DNA from: Psychroflexus salarius
GTDB lineage: Bacteria > Bacteroidota > Bacteroidia > Flavobacteriales > Flavobacteriaceae
Reading direction: 5' to 3'
Length of the DNA: 64,000 bases
Assembly (NCBI RefSeq): GCF_900129035.1
Contig: NZ_FQTW01000009.1
Coordinates: forward strand, 1 to 64,000
Position 1 is the first letter of the stretch. Each line of letters starts with the position of its first letter. The notes beneath the pieces are model-generated. The model ran no database searches. It saw only the letters and a program-made list of their open reading frames with translations, and had not been told where the DNA came from. The position numbers were made by a program, and so were the translations under genes. Positions 49,587 through 58,364 of this stretch are shown in pieces.

Positions 49587-51377
49587 TTAAACAGTAACTT
49601 CAATTAGTTTTTGACGGTAAGCCGTTAATAGTTTTGATTTAGAAATAAATCCAACATATTTTCCTTCTTTAACAACGGGTAAATTCCAAGCTTCGGTTTG
49701 CTGAAATTTTTGCATAATCAGTGACATTTTACAGCTGCTTAAATCAATTACATCAGGTGCCGACTGCATAAGGTCGTAGACTTTAACTTTGTTATACATA
49801 TCTTGATCAAACATAATGGTTCTAATATGATCTAGCAAAATTATTCCTTTAAATTGTTGTTGATGATCAACAACTGGAAATATATTTCGAGATGATTTAA
49901 TAACGCCTTCTTTAACTACTTCACCAAGCGTCATGCTTTCGTTAAGTATGCAAAAGTTAGTTTCAATAACTTGCTCAATTTCCATTAAAGTTAACACGGC
50001 TTGGTCTTTATTGTGGGTGACTAAGTCGCCACGTTGTGCTAGTTCTAAATGGTACACCGAGTGTTTTTGAAAACGTTGCGTAATCATATAAGAAATCGCA
50101 GCAGTAATCATAAGTGGTATAAATAAGCTGTAACCACTGGTGAGTTCGGCTATTAAGAAAATAGCTGTTAATGGCGCATGCATAACGCCTGCCATTAGTC
50201 CTGCCATACCAACCAAAGTGTAGTTGCTTAAAGCAATGTCATGATTTAAGATTTTAAGTTGATTAATAATCATACCAAAGCAATGGCCAGCAATACTTCC
50301 AATAAATAAAACAGGTGCAAAAATGCCGCCAACGCCACCAGCTGCAATAGTAATAGAACTGGCTAATATCTTTAAAAACAATAGTAGCATTAAAAATACA
50401 ATAACAGTCCAAATATTTTCAAATTGATTAAAGGCATAATTTTCTGTAGCTGTAAAATGTTTACCAGCTAATAATTCATTAATCAGCGCATAACCTTCAC
50501 CGTAAATTTGTGGTGTAAGTAGCATGAGTATTAACAGGCAACCACCACCTATTAAAGCTCTGTTTAGCTTAGAGGAAAACCGCTTAAACCGACTAAAAAT
50601 TGAAATATAAATTCGGCTAAACATAATAGAGATAAAAGCCGTAAATATGCCAAGTATTCCGTATAAAGGCATATCGCTAAAACTAAATGAATCTGTAATT
50701 TGTGTTTGAAGTAAGTAGTCATTTCCGAAGAAAAAATAAGAGGTTAAAATAGCCGAAACTGAAGCGACTAAAAGCGGAATCATGGAAACAAGCGTCAAGT
50801 CAAGGCTAAAAATTTCAATAGCAAAAATAATTGCAGCAATTGGTGCTTTAAATAAAGATGACATCGCGCCGGCAGCTGCACAGCCAATTAATAATGTTTT
50901 GGTGGCTTGATTTAATTTTAAATATCTAGAAAATCGCGTGCTAAGCGAAGCGCTAGTAACAACCGTAGGTGCTTCAAGACCAGCCGAACCACCAAACCCA
51001 ACTGTTATTGGCGCAGCAACTAAAGATGCATAAGTTTGAAAATATTTAAATAAGCCTTTTCGTTTTGAAATGGCATATAAGGTAGTTGAAATTCCTTGAC
51101 CAATTTCAGATTTAATTAATCGTGTTTTAAAAACATATACTAAAACTAAACCTATAATCGGTAAACCTATTTTGTACATATGGTCGTAATAGCTAGAGCT
51201 TTCAATAAAAAAAAGCGACTGTACAAAATAGGTTAAGTTTTTCATTAACACAGCTACAGTTCCTGAAGCTAAGCCAACTAACCCACCTAAAATAACAAGG
51301 TATTGTTGCCGATTTAAATGCTTTTCTCTAAATCGGTTAAGCTTAAAAAAAAATCGCTGAAGCTTAGATGTTTCCAT
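49587..51377 (-). CDS. CLC family chloride channel/transporter with CBS domains
   Basis: 596 aa. Selectivity-filter regions are GFGGSAGLEAPTVVTSASL (the GREGP equivalent, gating Glu kept as LEAP) and IAAGGVGGIFAPVLFIGSIAG (GGIFAP). About 10-12 hydrophobic segments fill residues 20-430. Two CBS domains follow (about 455-590, with NIFPVVDHQQQFKGIILLDHI and WNLPVVKEGKYVGFISKSKL). The Glu at the gating site and unknown proton-glutamate site leave channel versus exchanger open. The small membrane protein gene follows by 1 bp. Confidence 0.93.
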   Translation of the reverse strand: METSKLQRFFFKLNRFREKHLNRQQYLVILGGLVGLASGTVAVLMKNLTYFVQSLFFIESSSYYDHMYKIGLPIIGLVLVYVFKTRLIKSEIGQGISTTLYAISKRKGLFKYFQTYASLVAAPITVGFGGSAGLEAPTVVTSASLSTRFSRYLKLNQATKTLLIGCAAAGAMSSLFKAPIAAIIFAIEIFSLDLTLVSMIPLLVASVSAILTSYFFFGNDYLLQTQITDSFSFSDMPLYGILGIFTAFISIMFSRIYISIFSRFKRFSSKLNRALIGGGCLLILMLLTPQIYGEGYALINELLAGKHFTATENYAFNQFENIWTVIVFLMLLLFLKILASSITIAAGGVGGIFAPVLFIGSIAGHCFGMIINQLKILNHDIALSNYTLVGMAGLMAGVMHAPLTAIFLIAELTSGYSLFIPLMITAAISYMITQRFQKHSVYHLELAQRGDLVTHNKDQAVLTLMEIEQVIETNFCILNESMTLGEVVKEGVIKSSRNIFPVVDHQQQFKGIILLDHIRTIMFDQDMYNKVKVYDLMQSAPDVIDLSSCKMSLIMQKFQQTEAWNLPVVKEGKYVGFISKSKLLTAYRQKLIEVTV

Positions 51378-51414
51378 GCTAATTAATTTTTAAGCCACTA
51401 TTATTCAGATTAAG

Positions 51415-53169
51415 TTAAGATTTTTTAATGAGACTTAAATGTAACTCTTTTAATTGTTCTTCGCTGATTTTTGCAGGAGCATCAATCATAATATCACGTC
51501 CTGAATTGTTTTTAGGGAATGCAATAAAATCACGAATGCTTTCTTGTCCGCCTAAAATTGCCACTAATCGATCTAAGCCAAAAGCAATTCCACCATGAGG
51601 TGGCGCTCCATATTGAAAGGCATCCATTAAAAATCCGAACTGTGCTTTTGCTTCTTCTTCAGTAAAGCCTAAAAAGGCGAACATTTTTTCTTGCATATGA
51701 CGATCGTGAATTCGAATAGAGCCGCCACCAATTTCATTACCATTTAAGACTAAATCATATGCATTAGCTCTTACTTTTCCAGGATCTGTTTCAAGTAAAT
51801 TAAGGTCTTCTAGTTTAGGCGAAGTAAATGGGTGATGCATGGCATGAAATCGTTCAGTTTCTTCATCCCATTCAAGTAACGGAAAGTCAACCACCCATAG
51901 CGGTGCAAATTCATTAGGATTTCTTAAGCCTAAACGTTCGGCCATTTCCATTCGCAAGGCACTAAGTTGAGCGCGAGTTTCATTCGTTTTTCCTGATAAT
52001 ACAGCAATTAAATCGCCTGGTTTTGCGCCTGTAATTTCAGCCCATTTTTTTAAGTCGTCTTGATCGTAAAATTTATCGACAGATGATTTAAAACTGCCAT
52101 CTTCATTACATTTGACGTATACCATACCTTTGGCGCCAACTTGTGGTCGCTTTACCCAATCGATGAGTTTATCAATTTCTTTTCTGGAATAACTTGCTCC
52201 ATCGGGAATCGCAATGCCTACAACCAATTCCGCTTGGTTAAATATTGAAAATTCTTTATGTTGTGCAACTTCATTGAGTTCACCAAACTTTATCCCAAAC
52301 CTGATGTCTGGTTTATCATTTCCATAAGTTCTCATGGCTTCATCATAAGTCATTCTCGGGAAGTCTTCAATGCTTACGCCATTAATTTCTTTTAGTAAAT
52401 GCTTGGTTAAGCCTTCAAACGTTTGTAACACATCTTCTTGTTCAACAAATGTCATTTCGCAATCTATTTGTGTAAACTCTGGTTGGCGGTCAGCTCTTAA
52501 GTCTTCATCTCTAAAACACTTGACAATTTGAAAGTACTTGTCGAGTCCGCCTACCATCAACAATTGTTTAAAGGTTTGTGGTGATTGCGGCAAGGCGTAA
52601 AATTGATTGGTATTCATACGGCTTGGTACTACAAAATCGCGGGCGCCTTCTGGTGTAGATTTTATAAGGTAAGGTGTTTCAACATCTATAAAATCTTGTT
52701 GGGTTAGGTAATTTCTGACGGCCATTGAAACTTTACTTCTGAAAATCAATTTGTCTTTAACAGCTTGGCGTCTAATGTCTAAGTAGCGGTATTTTAATCT
52801 TAAATCTTCGCCACCATCGGTTTTGTTTTCAATAGTAAAAGGCGGCGTTTTAGAAGTGTTTAAGATGTTTAGTTTTTCGACTAAAACTTCAATTTCTCCT
52901 GTATTAATATGCGTATTTTTTGATTCACGCTCAATAACCTTTCCTTCAACTTGGATCACAAATTCACGGCCGAGTGTTCTGGCTTGTTCAACAAGTTGCT
53001 TGTTAGAGCGTTCGGCATCAATAACCAATTGTGTAACGCCGTAACGATCGCGTAAGTCAATCCAGATGATAAAGCCTTTATCCCTAATTTTTTGTACCCA
53101 ACCTGATAATTTTACTGATTTATTAACGTGGTTGATATTTAATGTGTTGTTATTGTGCGTTCTGTACAT
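51415..53169 (-). CDS. aspS: Aspartate-tRNA ligase
   Basis: 584 aa from [15 protein letters not shown]. The longer frame from 53199 starts with TTG inside the -7 element, so ATG 53169 is preferred. The OB-fold anticodon domain comes first ([20 protein letters not shown]). Class II motif 2 is [18 protein letters not shown] and motif 3 is [15 protein letters not shown]. The large GAD insertion is present in the middle ([10 protein letters not shown] region, DLIAVLSGK). It charges tRNA-Asp. The gene is monocistronic. Confidence 0.96.
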   Translation of the reverse strand: MYRTHNNNTLNINHVNKSVKLSGWVQKIRDKGFIIWIDLRDRYGVTQLVIDAERSNKQLVEQARTLGREFVIQVEGKVIERESKNTHINTGEIEVLVEKLNILNTSKTPPFTIENKTDGGEDLRLKYRYLDIRRQAVKDKLIFRSKVSMAVRNYLTQQDFIDVETPYLIKSTPEGARDFVVPSRMNTNQFYALPQSPQTFKQLLMVGGLDKYFQIVKCFRDEDLRADRQPEFTQIDCEMTFVEQEDVLQTFEGLTKHLLKEINGVSIEDFPRMTYDEAMRTYGNDKPDIRFGIKFGELNEVAQHKEFSIFNQAELVVGIAIPDGASYSRKEIDKLIDWVKRPQVGAKGMVYVKCNEDGSFKSSVDKFYDQDDLKKWAEITGAKPGDLIAVLSGKTNETRAQLSALRMEMAERLGLRNPNEFAPLWVVDFPLLEWDEETERFHAMHHPFTSPKLEDLNLLETDPGKVRANAYDLVLNGNEIGGGSIRIHDRHMQEKMFAFLGFTEEEAKAQFGFLMDAFQYGAPPHGGIAFGLDRLVAILGGQESIRDFIAFPKNNSGRDIMIDAPAKISEEQLKELHLSLIKKS

Positions 53170-53196
53170 GGCTTTTAACTCGTTAAAATAAGTCTG

Positions 53197-53204
53197 CAAA
53201 AATA
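53197..53204 (-). promoter_or_regulatory. -7 promoter element for aspS
   Basis: The minus strand reads TATTTTTG (TAnnTTTG), 27 bp upstream of the ATG at 53169; it decides the start against the upstream TTG. Confidence 0.55.
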
Positions 53205-53354
53205 ATCAAGATTCTGGTAATATAACTTTTTATAGCTTTAAAGTTAGGGGTTCTTTTTTAGTACAATTATTTATAAATAAGCAATCAAAATATATGAAGG
53301 TATTAAAATTATTAAAATTTATATTATTGAAAATGAATTATTTATGATTTTAAT

Positions 53355-53400
53355 GTAAATTTAATGTTAACTAAATGTGTTTTAAACGTAAATTTAATGT
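53355..53400 (+). repeat. 13-bp direct repeat upstream of the MORN-like protein gene
   Basis: GTAAATTTAATGT occurs at 53355-53367 and again at 53388-53400, 33 bp apart (about three helical turns), the second abutting the -7 element. It could be a binding site for an activator or be chance in AT-rich DNA. Confidence 0.5.
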
Positions 53401-53407
53401 ATATTTG
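53400..53407 (+). promoter_or_regulatory. -7 promoter element for the MORN-like gene
   Basis: TATATTTG matches TAnnTTTG, 18 bp before ATG 53426. Confidence 0.55.
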
Positions 53408-53425
53408 TTGTTAAATATTGAAGTT

Positions 53426-53782
53426 ATGAAGATGTTAGGAACCTTATTTATGGCGTTATTAATGAGTTTTTCACTTTTTGCTCAGGAAAATGTCCAGGTA
53501 AAATTAGAAAAAGAAGGTGATTTAGTAAAAGCGACTTATTTTCACGATAACGGAGAAGTTAGTCAAATAGGTTATTTTAAAAATGATAAGCCTCACGGAG
53601 AATGGAAGGCTTTTGATATCACTGGAGATAAAATAGCTCAAGCTAAATATGATGAAGGCAAAAAAGTTGGCAAGTGGTTCTTTTGGAACGATGGCAGCCT
53701 TTCTGAAGTTGATTATCGTAACAATGCTGTTGCTAAAGTTAGCTCGTACCAAAAAAATGAAACTTACGTTGTAAGCAATTAA
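53426..53782 (+). CDS. Secreted MORN-repeat-like protein (YwqK-type)
   Basis: 118 aa from ATG 53426; the frame extends upstream through the promoter and is not used. Signal peptide MKMLGTLFMALLMSFSLFAQ. Two to three short repeats of the form Y-F-x-N-G-x-x-x-G-x-W follow (TYFHDNGEVSQIGYFKNDKP, HGEWKAFDITGDKIAQAKYD, KKVGKWFFWNDGSLSEVDYR), as in MORN and YwqK antitoxin-family proteins. Despite the family name, no toxin is adjacent. A periplasmic or surface role is inferred. It has its own promoter and terminator. Confidence 0.8.
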   Translation: MKMLGTLFMALLMSFSLFAQENVQVKLEKEGDLVKATYFHDNGEVSQIGYFKNDKPHGEWKAFDITGDKIAQAKYDEGKKVGKWFFWNDGSLSEVDYRNNAVAKVSSYQKNETYVVSN

Positions 53783-53804
53783 TGCCCAGCAATTAATGAA
53801 TTTT

Positions 53805-53832
53805 AAAGCCTCATTTTTTTGAGGCTTTTTTT
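53805..53832 (+). terminator. Rho-independent terminator
   Basis: AAAGCCTC and GAGGCTTT form a perfect 8-bp stem with loop ATTTTTTT, followed by Ts. It ends the MORN-like gene and faces the convergent tag gene. Confidence 0.85.
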
Positions 53833-53836
53833 ATGT

Positions 53837-54403
53837 TTATTTTTTGAAGCAAGCGTTTAAATGATCGTTTATAATGCCACAACTTTGTAAAAAAGCATAA
53901 ACCGTTGTAGGCCCTAAAAACTTAAATCCGTAGGTTTTTAAATCTTTTGAGATTTTTTCACTTAAATGAGAAGTCGATGCAACACTGTTTAAGTCAGGAA
54001 CATTATTAACTATAGGTTGGTGATTTACATAACGCCAAAAATAATAGCTTAAACTGTCGTATTCAGATTTTATAATTAAACTGGCTTTAGCATTGTTAAT
54101 TGTTGCTTCAATTTTACCGCGATGTCTAACAATGCCTTTATTATGGAGTAATTTTTCTACTTTAGCAGAGTCGTAATTAGCAATTTTTTGAATGTCAAAT
54201 TGATCAAAGGCAGCTCTAAAGTTGTTTCTTTTTTTCAAAATAGTCAGCCAGTTGAGTCCTGACTGAAAACTTTCCAGGCTTAATTTTTCAAATAATTCTT
54301 GATCATCAAAACAGGCTTTTCCCCATTCGTTATCGTGATAATCGATGTACAAAGAATTTGTTAAGCACCAGTTACAACGCTGAGGTTTTGTTAAGTTTGC
54401 CAT
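53837..54403 (-). CDS. tag: DNA-3-methyladenine glycosylase I
   Basis: 188 aa. QRCNWCLTNSLYIDYHDNEW is the N-terminus with zinc-ligand cysteine region. KLSLESFQSGLNWLTILKKR is the core helix, and YGFKFLGPTTVYAFLQSCGI ends the fold, with C...H...C near the end (SCGIINDHLNACF). It removes 3-methyladenine from alkylated DNA in base-excision repair. It diverges from the thioredoxin-like gene with 12 bp between start codons. Confidence 0.94.
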   Translation of the reverse strand: MANLTKPQRCNWCLTNSLYIDYHDNEWGKACFDDQELFEKLSLESFQSGLNWLTILKKRNNFRAAFDQFDIQKIANYDSAKVEKLLHNKGIVRHRGKIEATINNAKASLIIKSEYDSLSYYFWRYVNHQPIVNNVPDLNSVASTSHLSEKISKDLKTYGFKFLGPTTVYAFLQSCGIINDHLNACFKK

Positions 54404-54415
54404 TTTAAAATTAAT

Positions 54416-55027
54416 ATGGAATCAAAACTAAGCATAATAAAACAATATTTATCAGACGCTATGTCTTATAGCGACTATAAAAATTTGGTTAAGCAATTAT
54501 TAGACGAAGGTAAAGCAACTGGTCACAACCAAAGTGAAATGTACTTGAACTATTCTAAACTAGGGTTTAGCCGAATGAAGCGCTGGGAAAAAACCTTTAA
54601 ACTTGACCAAGAACAAATTCAAGCTATTAAGTCGGTTTCTACGCCACAAACTTGGCTAGTCATTTCTGAAGGTTGGTGTGGCGATGCGGCACCAGCATTA
54701 CCCATTATGAAAAAAATTGCTGAAATTAATAAGAATATCGATTTTAAAGTAATTCTTCGGGACGATTTTCCTGAAGTTATCGAGACATTCTTAACTAATG
54801 GCGGAAAATCCATACCAAAGTTAGTTAGCTTTAATCTTGAAAAAGAAGCACTTTATTTTACGTGGGGTCCAAGACCATCAACAGCTACTCAAATGGTTGA
54901 AGATGAAAAAAAGAAAGAAGGTCAACTTTCAGCAGAGTTTAAAGAAAAGTTACAATACTGGTATAATACTGATAAAGGAAAAACGACGGCGAGCGATTTA
55001 ATTGATTTACTGAAATCAACGGCTTAA
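54416..55027 (+). CDS. Thioredoxin-family protein with single-cysteine active site
   Basis: 203 aa. A helical N-terminal half (about 1-70) leads to the fold WLVISEGWCGDAAPALPIMK, where the second active-site cysteine of WCxxC is replaced (WCGDAA). KSIPKLVSF provides the cis-Pro loop. No signal peptide is present. The single cysteine suggests thiol binding or glutathione/bacillithiol-like chemistry rather than disulfide exchange; function is inferred weakly. It starts 12 bp from tag in the opposite direction and overlaps truB by 12 bp at its 3' end. Confidence 0.78.
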   Translation: MESKLSIIKQYLSDAMSYSDYKNLVKQLLDEGKATGHNQSEMYLNYSKLGFSRMKRWEKTFKLDQEQIQAIKSVSTPQTWLVISEGWCGDAAPALPIMKKIAEINKNIDFKVILRDDFPEVIETFLTNGGKSIPKLVSFNLEKEALYFTWGPRPSTATQMVEDEKKKEGQLSAEFKEKLQYWYNTDKGKTTASDLIDLLKSTA

Positions 55028-55729
55028 TTGCTGCTCAAAGTCTTCAATAGTTAGTGCATTTTCAACTTTATAATTCCCAATAGCAGTTCTTCTTAATGCG
55101 CTTAAATGGCTGCCAGAATTGAGTGATTTACCAAAATCATGCGCTAAACTTCTAATATAAGTACCTTTACTACAAACCACTTTAAAAGTTACTTTTGGTT
55201 GTTGATTGCCTAAGTCTTTAATTGATGTTATCTTAAATTCTTCAATAAAAACCTCACGTTTTGGTATATCGACCGATTTTCCTTCTCGAGCAAATTCATA
55301 TAATCGCTTACCTTCTTTTTTTAAGGCTGAAAATATAGGCGGTTGCTGCATGATTTTACCAGTAAATTTTGAAGTTGCTTCGTGTAAAAGCTGTTCAGTA
55401 ATATGCTGTGTTTCAAAATACTGGTTAATTTCAGTTTCTAAATCGTAAGATGCTGTTGTGGCTCCAAGTGTAATTTCACCTGTGTAAATTTTGGTTTGCC
55501 CCATTAAATCTTGAATGGTTTTGGTTTTTTTTCCAGTGCAGATAATCACCAGCCCAGTTGCCAGCGGATCTAAAGTTCCGGCATGACCAACTTTAATTTT
55601 TTTAATCTCAAACTCGCGCTTAATTAACCACCTTACCTTGTTGACAAGCTGAAATGACGTCCAATTTAAAGGTTTATCAAAGCATAAAACCTGACCTTCT
55701 TTGTAATCGTTTAAATCTAATTTAGGCAT
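55016..55729 (-). CDS. truB: tRNA pseudouridine(55) synthase
   Basis: 237 aa. CFDKPLNWTSFQLVNKVRWL is the N-terminal block, and KVGHAGTLDPLATGLVIICT holds the catalytic Asp. GTYIRSLAHDFGKSL is also conserved. It converts U55 to pseudouridine in the T-loop of tRNAs. It overlaps uppP by 8 bp and ends the ftsX-DUF3098-uppP-truB unit, a conserved flavobacterial order. Confidence 0.96.
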   Translation of the reverse strand: MPKLDLNDYKEGQVLCFDKPLNWTSFQLVNKVRWLIKREFEIKKIKVGHAGTLDPLATGLVIICTGKKTKTIQDLMGQTKIYTGEITLGATTASYDLETEINQYFETQHITEQLLHEATSKFTGKIMQQPPIFSALKKEGKRLYEFAREGKSVDIPKREVFIEEFKITSIKDLGNQQPKVTFKVVCSKGTYIRSLAHDFGKSLNSGSHLSALRRTAIGNYKVENALTIEDFEQQLSR

Positions 55730-56519
55730 GAAATTGAGTAATAAAAATTGCGGCTAAACCAACGATAAAACAATAAATAGCAAAATATTTAAGTTTACTT
55801 TTTTTAACAAGGCTAATCATCCAAGTGCAAGCAAACAAGCCTGTTAAAAATGCGGTGATAAATCCAGCTGAAAGTGCTAAAATATTTGGTGTTTCTGCAG
55901 ATATTTCACCACTACTTAAATCTTTAGCAATTTTCCCAAAAATGAGCGGTACAACCATTAAGAACGAAAAACGGGCGGCTTTTGACTTATCATTACCAAG
56001 CAAAACCGATGTTGCTATGGTAGCGCCACTTCTTGAAATGCCAGGTAAAATTGCAACGGCTTGTGAAATGCCAATAATAATGGCATTGCCATAAGTTACG
56101 TTTTTTTCAGTAGGCTTTGCTTTGTCCGTTAAAAACAATAATAAACCTGTAACGACTAACATAAAACCGACTAAGATAATATTGTCGGCAAAAAGTAATT
56201 CCATTTCAGTTTCAAAAAAGAAACCTACTAAAGCCGCAGGAATCATTGATAATACAATTTTTGCAGAAAATTCAAATTCGGCATTCCACTTTAGTTGAAA
56301 CAGGCCTTGAAAAATTTCAAAAATATCTTTTCTAAAAATAACAACCGTACTCAAGGCTGTTGCAAAATGTAAAACCACGGTAAATAACATCGATTCTTTA
56401 GGTACGCTTTCATCACTCAGCAAAACTTTTCCAAGCTCTAAATGGCCACTTGACGAAACAGGTAAAAACTCAGTTAACCCCTGAATAATACCTAAGATGG
56501 CAGAATCTAAAACATCCAT
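55722..56519 (-). CDS. uppP: Undecaprenyl-diphosphate phosphatase
   Basis: 265 aa, about eight hydrophobic helices. Motif 1 is GIIQGLTEFLPVSSSGHLELG, motif 2 is AVAILPGISRSGATIATSVL. It dephosphorylates undecaprenyl-PP so the lipid carrier can be reused in peptidoglycan and other envelope synthesis. It starts on the last base of the DUF3098 stop region and overlaps truB by 8 bp, so it is in the ftsX unit. Confidence 0.96.
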   Translation of the reverse strand: MDVLDSAILGIIQGLTEFLPVSSSGHLELGKVLLSDESVPKESMLFTVVLHFATALSTVVIFRKDIFEIFQGLFQLKWNAEFEFSAKIVLSMIPAALVGFFFETEMELLFADNIILVGFMLVVTGLLLFLTDKAKPTEKNVTYGNAIIIGISQAVAILPGISRSGATIATSVLLGNDKSKAARFSFLMVVPLIFGKIAKDLSSGEISAETPNILALSAGFITAFLTGLFACTWMISLVKKSKLKYFAIYCFIVGLAAIFITQFHA

Positions 56520-56785
56520 TAATTTCGTTTAGGAGAGGTTAAAATGGCGTAAACTTCAACTGCAAACCCAATTAAAATTAAGCTTGGTGCTAGTCTAATT
56601 CTTCGCCAACTAAAAATTTCAGGATTAAAAACATTGGGATCATCACTGCCACCGCCTGCCATCAAAATAAAGCCTAGGGCAATAATAGCAAGACCAATCA
56701 CCATAAATTTATAATTTCGCTGACCGAAAATAAATGTATTTTGATGCTTGTTTTTGCGTTCTCGTTTTAATTTACTTTCTCCCAT
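56519..56785 (-). CDS. DUF3098 membrane protein
   Basis: 88 aa. A basic N-terminus (GESKLKRERKNKHQNTFIFG) is followed by two hydrophobic helices (about 29-45 and 66-81) and the short motif GGGSDDPNVFNPEIFSWRRI between them, which is typical of DUF3098. The function is unknown. It sits between ftsX and uppP in Flavobacteriia, so an envelope or division role is plausible. Confidence 0.85.
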   Translation of the reverse strand: MGESKLKRERKNKHQNTFIFGQRNYKFMVIGLAIIALGFILMAGGGSDDPNVFNPEIFSWRRIRLAPSLILIGFAVEVYAILTSPKRN

Positions 56786-56807
56786 AAGTCCTAATTCATT
56801 AGGTGTT

Positions 56808-57686
56808 TTAATAATATAGTTCGTCCGTTTTCAAATTTAAAAAACGCTGAGTAGCAAAAAATGTGCTCAACCATGAAATGATTAACCCCAATAAAAATAC
56901 AGCACCAAAAAGCGCTGCTAAAATCGGTTTATTAGCAATTAAGTACAATTCAGGAAAACTTTGGTCTAGGTAATAAAGCACAACTGCCATCCCGATCAGT
57001 GATAATATACCGCCAATGCTACCAAGTTTTATACTTTTCCAAATAAAAGGACGTCTAATAAAGCCTTTTGTAGCACCTACCATTTGCATGGTTTTAATGG
57101 TAAAACGCTTAGAATAAACCGAAAGTCTAATAGAGCTATTAATCAATAAAACGGCAATAAACGTAAATACACCGCTAATTACAAGTACCCAAAAACTCAA
57201 TTTTTTAATATTATCATTAAGCAGAGCAATTAAAGGTTTATCATAAACAATCTCGTCAACAAATTCATATTCCTTTAAATCGCGTGAAATTTCAGCCAAT
57301 TGTACTTCAGAGACATAATCGGCATTAAAATAAATATCAATTGCATTTTGTAAAGGATTATAACCTAGAAAATCCATAAAATCCTCACCAATTTCCTCGC
57401 TGTAAGCTTTGGCAGCTTCGTCTTTAGAAATAAATTCAATCGATTTTGTATAGTCAGACAGTGCAATCGATTTTTGAAGTTGATTAATTTCAACTTCTTT
57501 AGCCGTGTCGTCTAGATAAATAGTAAGTGCAATTTGTTCTTTAAAATGGTCAGCAACTTTTTGGGTATTTAAAACTAAAATGCCTAGCAAACCAACCAGA
57601 AACAATACCAAAGCAATGCTAATTACCACCGAAAAATAGGAAGTAATCAAACGGCGTTTTTGGTATTTTTCAAACGATGAAGCCAT
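56808..57686 (-). CDS. ftsX: Cell division protein FtsX
   Basis: 292 aa. FtsX topology: a first helix (about 17-36, VISIALVLFLVGLLGILVLN), a periplasmic domain (about 40-165, with ALTIYLDDTAKEVEINQL), then three helices including SGVFTFIAVLLINSSIRLSV, and the conserved RFTIKTMQMVGATKGFIRRP loop. Paired with FtsE it controls peptidoglycan hydrolases at the septum. No ftsE is adjacent, which is usual in Bacteroidota. It heads the unit with DUF3098, uppP and truB. Confidence 0.94.
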   Translation of the reverse strand: MASSFEKYQKRRLITSYFSVVISIALVLFLVGLLGILVLNTQKVADHFKEQIALTIYLDDTAKEVEINQLQKSIALSDYTKSIEFISKDEAAKAYSEEIGEDFMDFLGYNPLQNAIDIYFNADYVSEVQLAEISRDLKEYEFVDEIVYDKPLIALLNDNIKKLSFWVLVISGVFTFIAVLLINSSIRLSVYSKRFTIKTMQMVGATKGFIRRPFIWKSIKLGSIGGILSLIGMAVVLYYLDQSFPELYLIANKPILAALFGAVFLLGLIISWLSTFFATQRFLNLKTDELYY

Positions 57687-57900
57687 TCTAAATATTTTCG
57701 TAAAAATAAAAAACTCAGTTGTATAACGTTCAAATTACGCATTTATTTTTTTGGGCGCTTTTGCTTGCTTTCATTGCAACGCCGCAAGCTTCAATTAACA
57801 AATGCTATGGCTTAAAAGGCTTTCAAGGCATCAAGCATTTAAACCTGCATTTGTAAAATTTCAGCTTTTACGGGGTTTTCATTCCAATCAACCGCGCATA

Positions 57901-57935
57901 AAAAAGCCGCTTAAATTTGTTAAGCGGCTTTTTTT
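57901..57935 (-). terminator. Terminator of the TM2 gene (bidirectional)
   Basis: AAAGCCGCTTAA and TTAAGCGGCTTT pair perfectly around loop ATTTG, flanked by A and T runs. It lies 19 bp downstream of the TM2 stop codon on the minus strand. Confidence 0.88.
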
Positions 57936-57954
57936 AGGGTAAAAGTATTTTTGA

Positions 57955-58287
57955 TTAAAAATTATCAGTTAAGATATTGATCAAATCAATAATTGACCAA
58001 ATCCCTAAACCACCCAAAGTAATAATGTATAAAATGTTTGCCCAAACTGGCTTCTTAGCATACCAGCGGTGCGCTGCAAAAGGCCAACCTAAGAAAAACC
58101 AAAAAGCAACGGCAACCCATTTATCATAACCAGCAGCTGCAATAGGCGTTAGGGCATCTTCGTTAGCAACACCATCAGTTACAGTTGGGTCAATGGTTGG
58201 GCTTTCAACCTTAACGGTTGTAGTTTCAACATTGACTTCAGCTTTTTTAACATTGTCTTTGTTTACAGGAAAAGATGCAAACATCAA
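57955..58287 (-). CDS. TM2 domain protein, probable frameshift at its 5' end
   Basis: 110 aa in the open frame. The TM2 domain is at about 54-110, with KWVAVAFWFFLGWPFAAHRW, then YAKKPVWANILYIITLGGLG and IWSIIDLINI. The residues before it are a charged Val/Thr-rich linker. Upstream, an out-of-frame ATG at 58330 encodes MKNLMLLMVLFF; deleting one T from the five-T run (58296-58300 on the plus strand is AAAAA) joins it to STSLMFASFPVNKD, which makes a proper signal peptide. So the true gene probably spans 57955-58330 with a 1-nt frameshift. Function is unknown. Confidence 0.75.
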   Translation of the reverse strand: MMFASFPVNKDNVKKAEVNVETTTVKVESPTIDPTVTDGVANEDALTPIAAAGYDKWVAVAFWFFLGWPFAAHRWYAKKPVWANILYIITLGGLGIWSIIDLINILTDNF

Positions 58288-58364
58288 AGATGTTGAAAAA
58301 CAACACCATTAATAACATTAAATTTTTCATAAGTTTGAATTTTATTTTGTAAACTTAATGCTTT

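Noticed and set aside
53426..53782. Antitoxin of a toxin-antitoxin pair (YwqK family name)
   Set aside because: It has a signal peptide and MORN-like repeats, its own promoter and terminator, and no adjacent toxin gene.
57687..57900. Possible small gene or RNA between ftsX and the TM2 terminator
   Set aside because: Only very short frames (under 16 codons) and no hairpin or promoter match on either strand.
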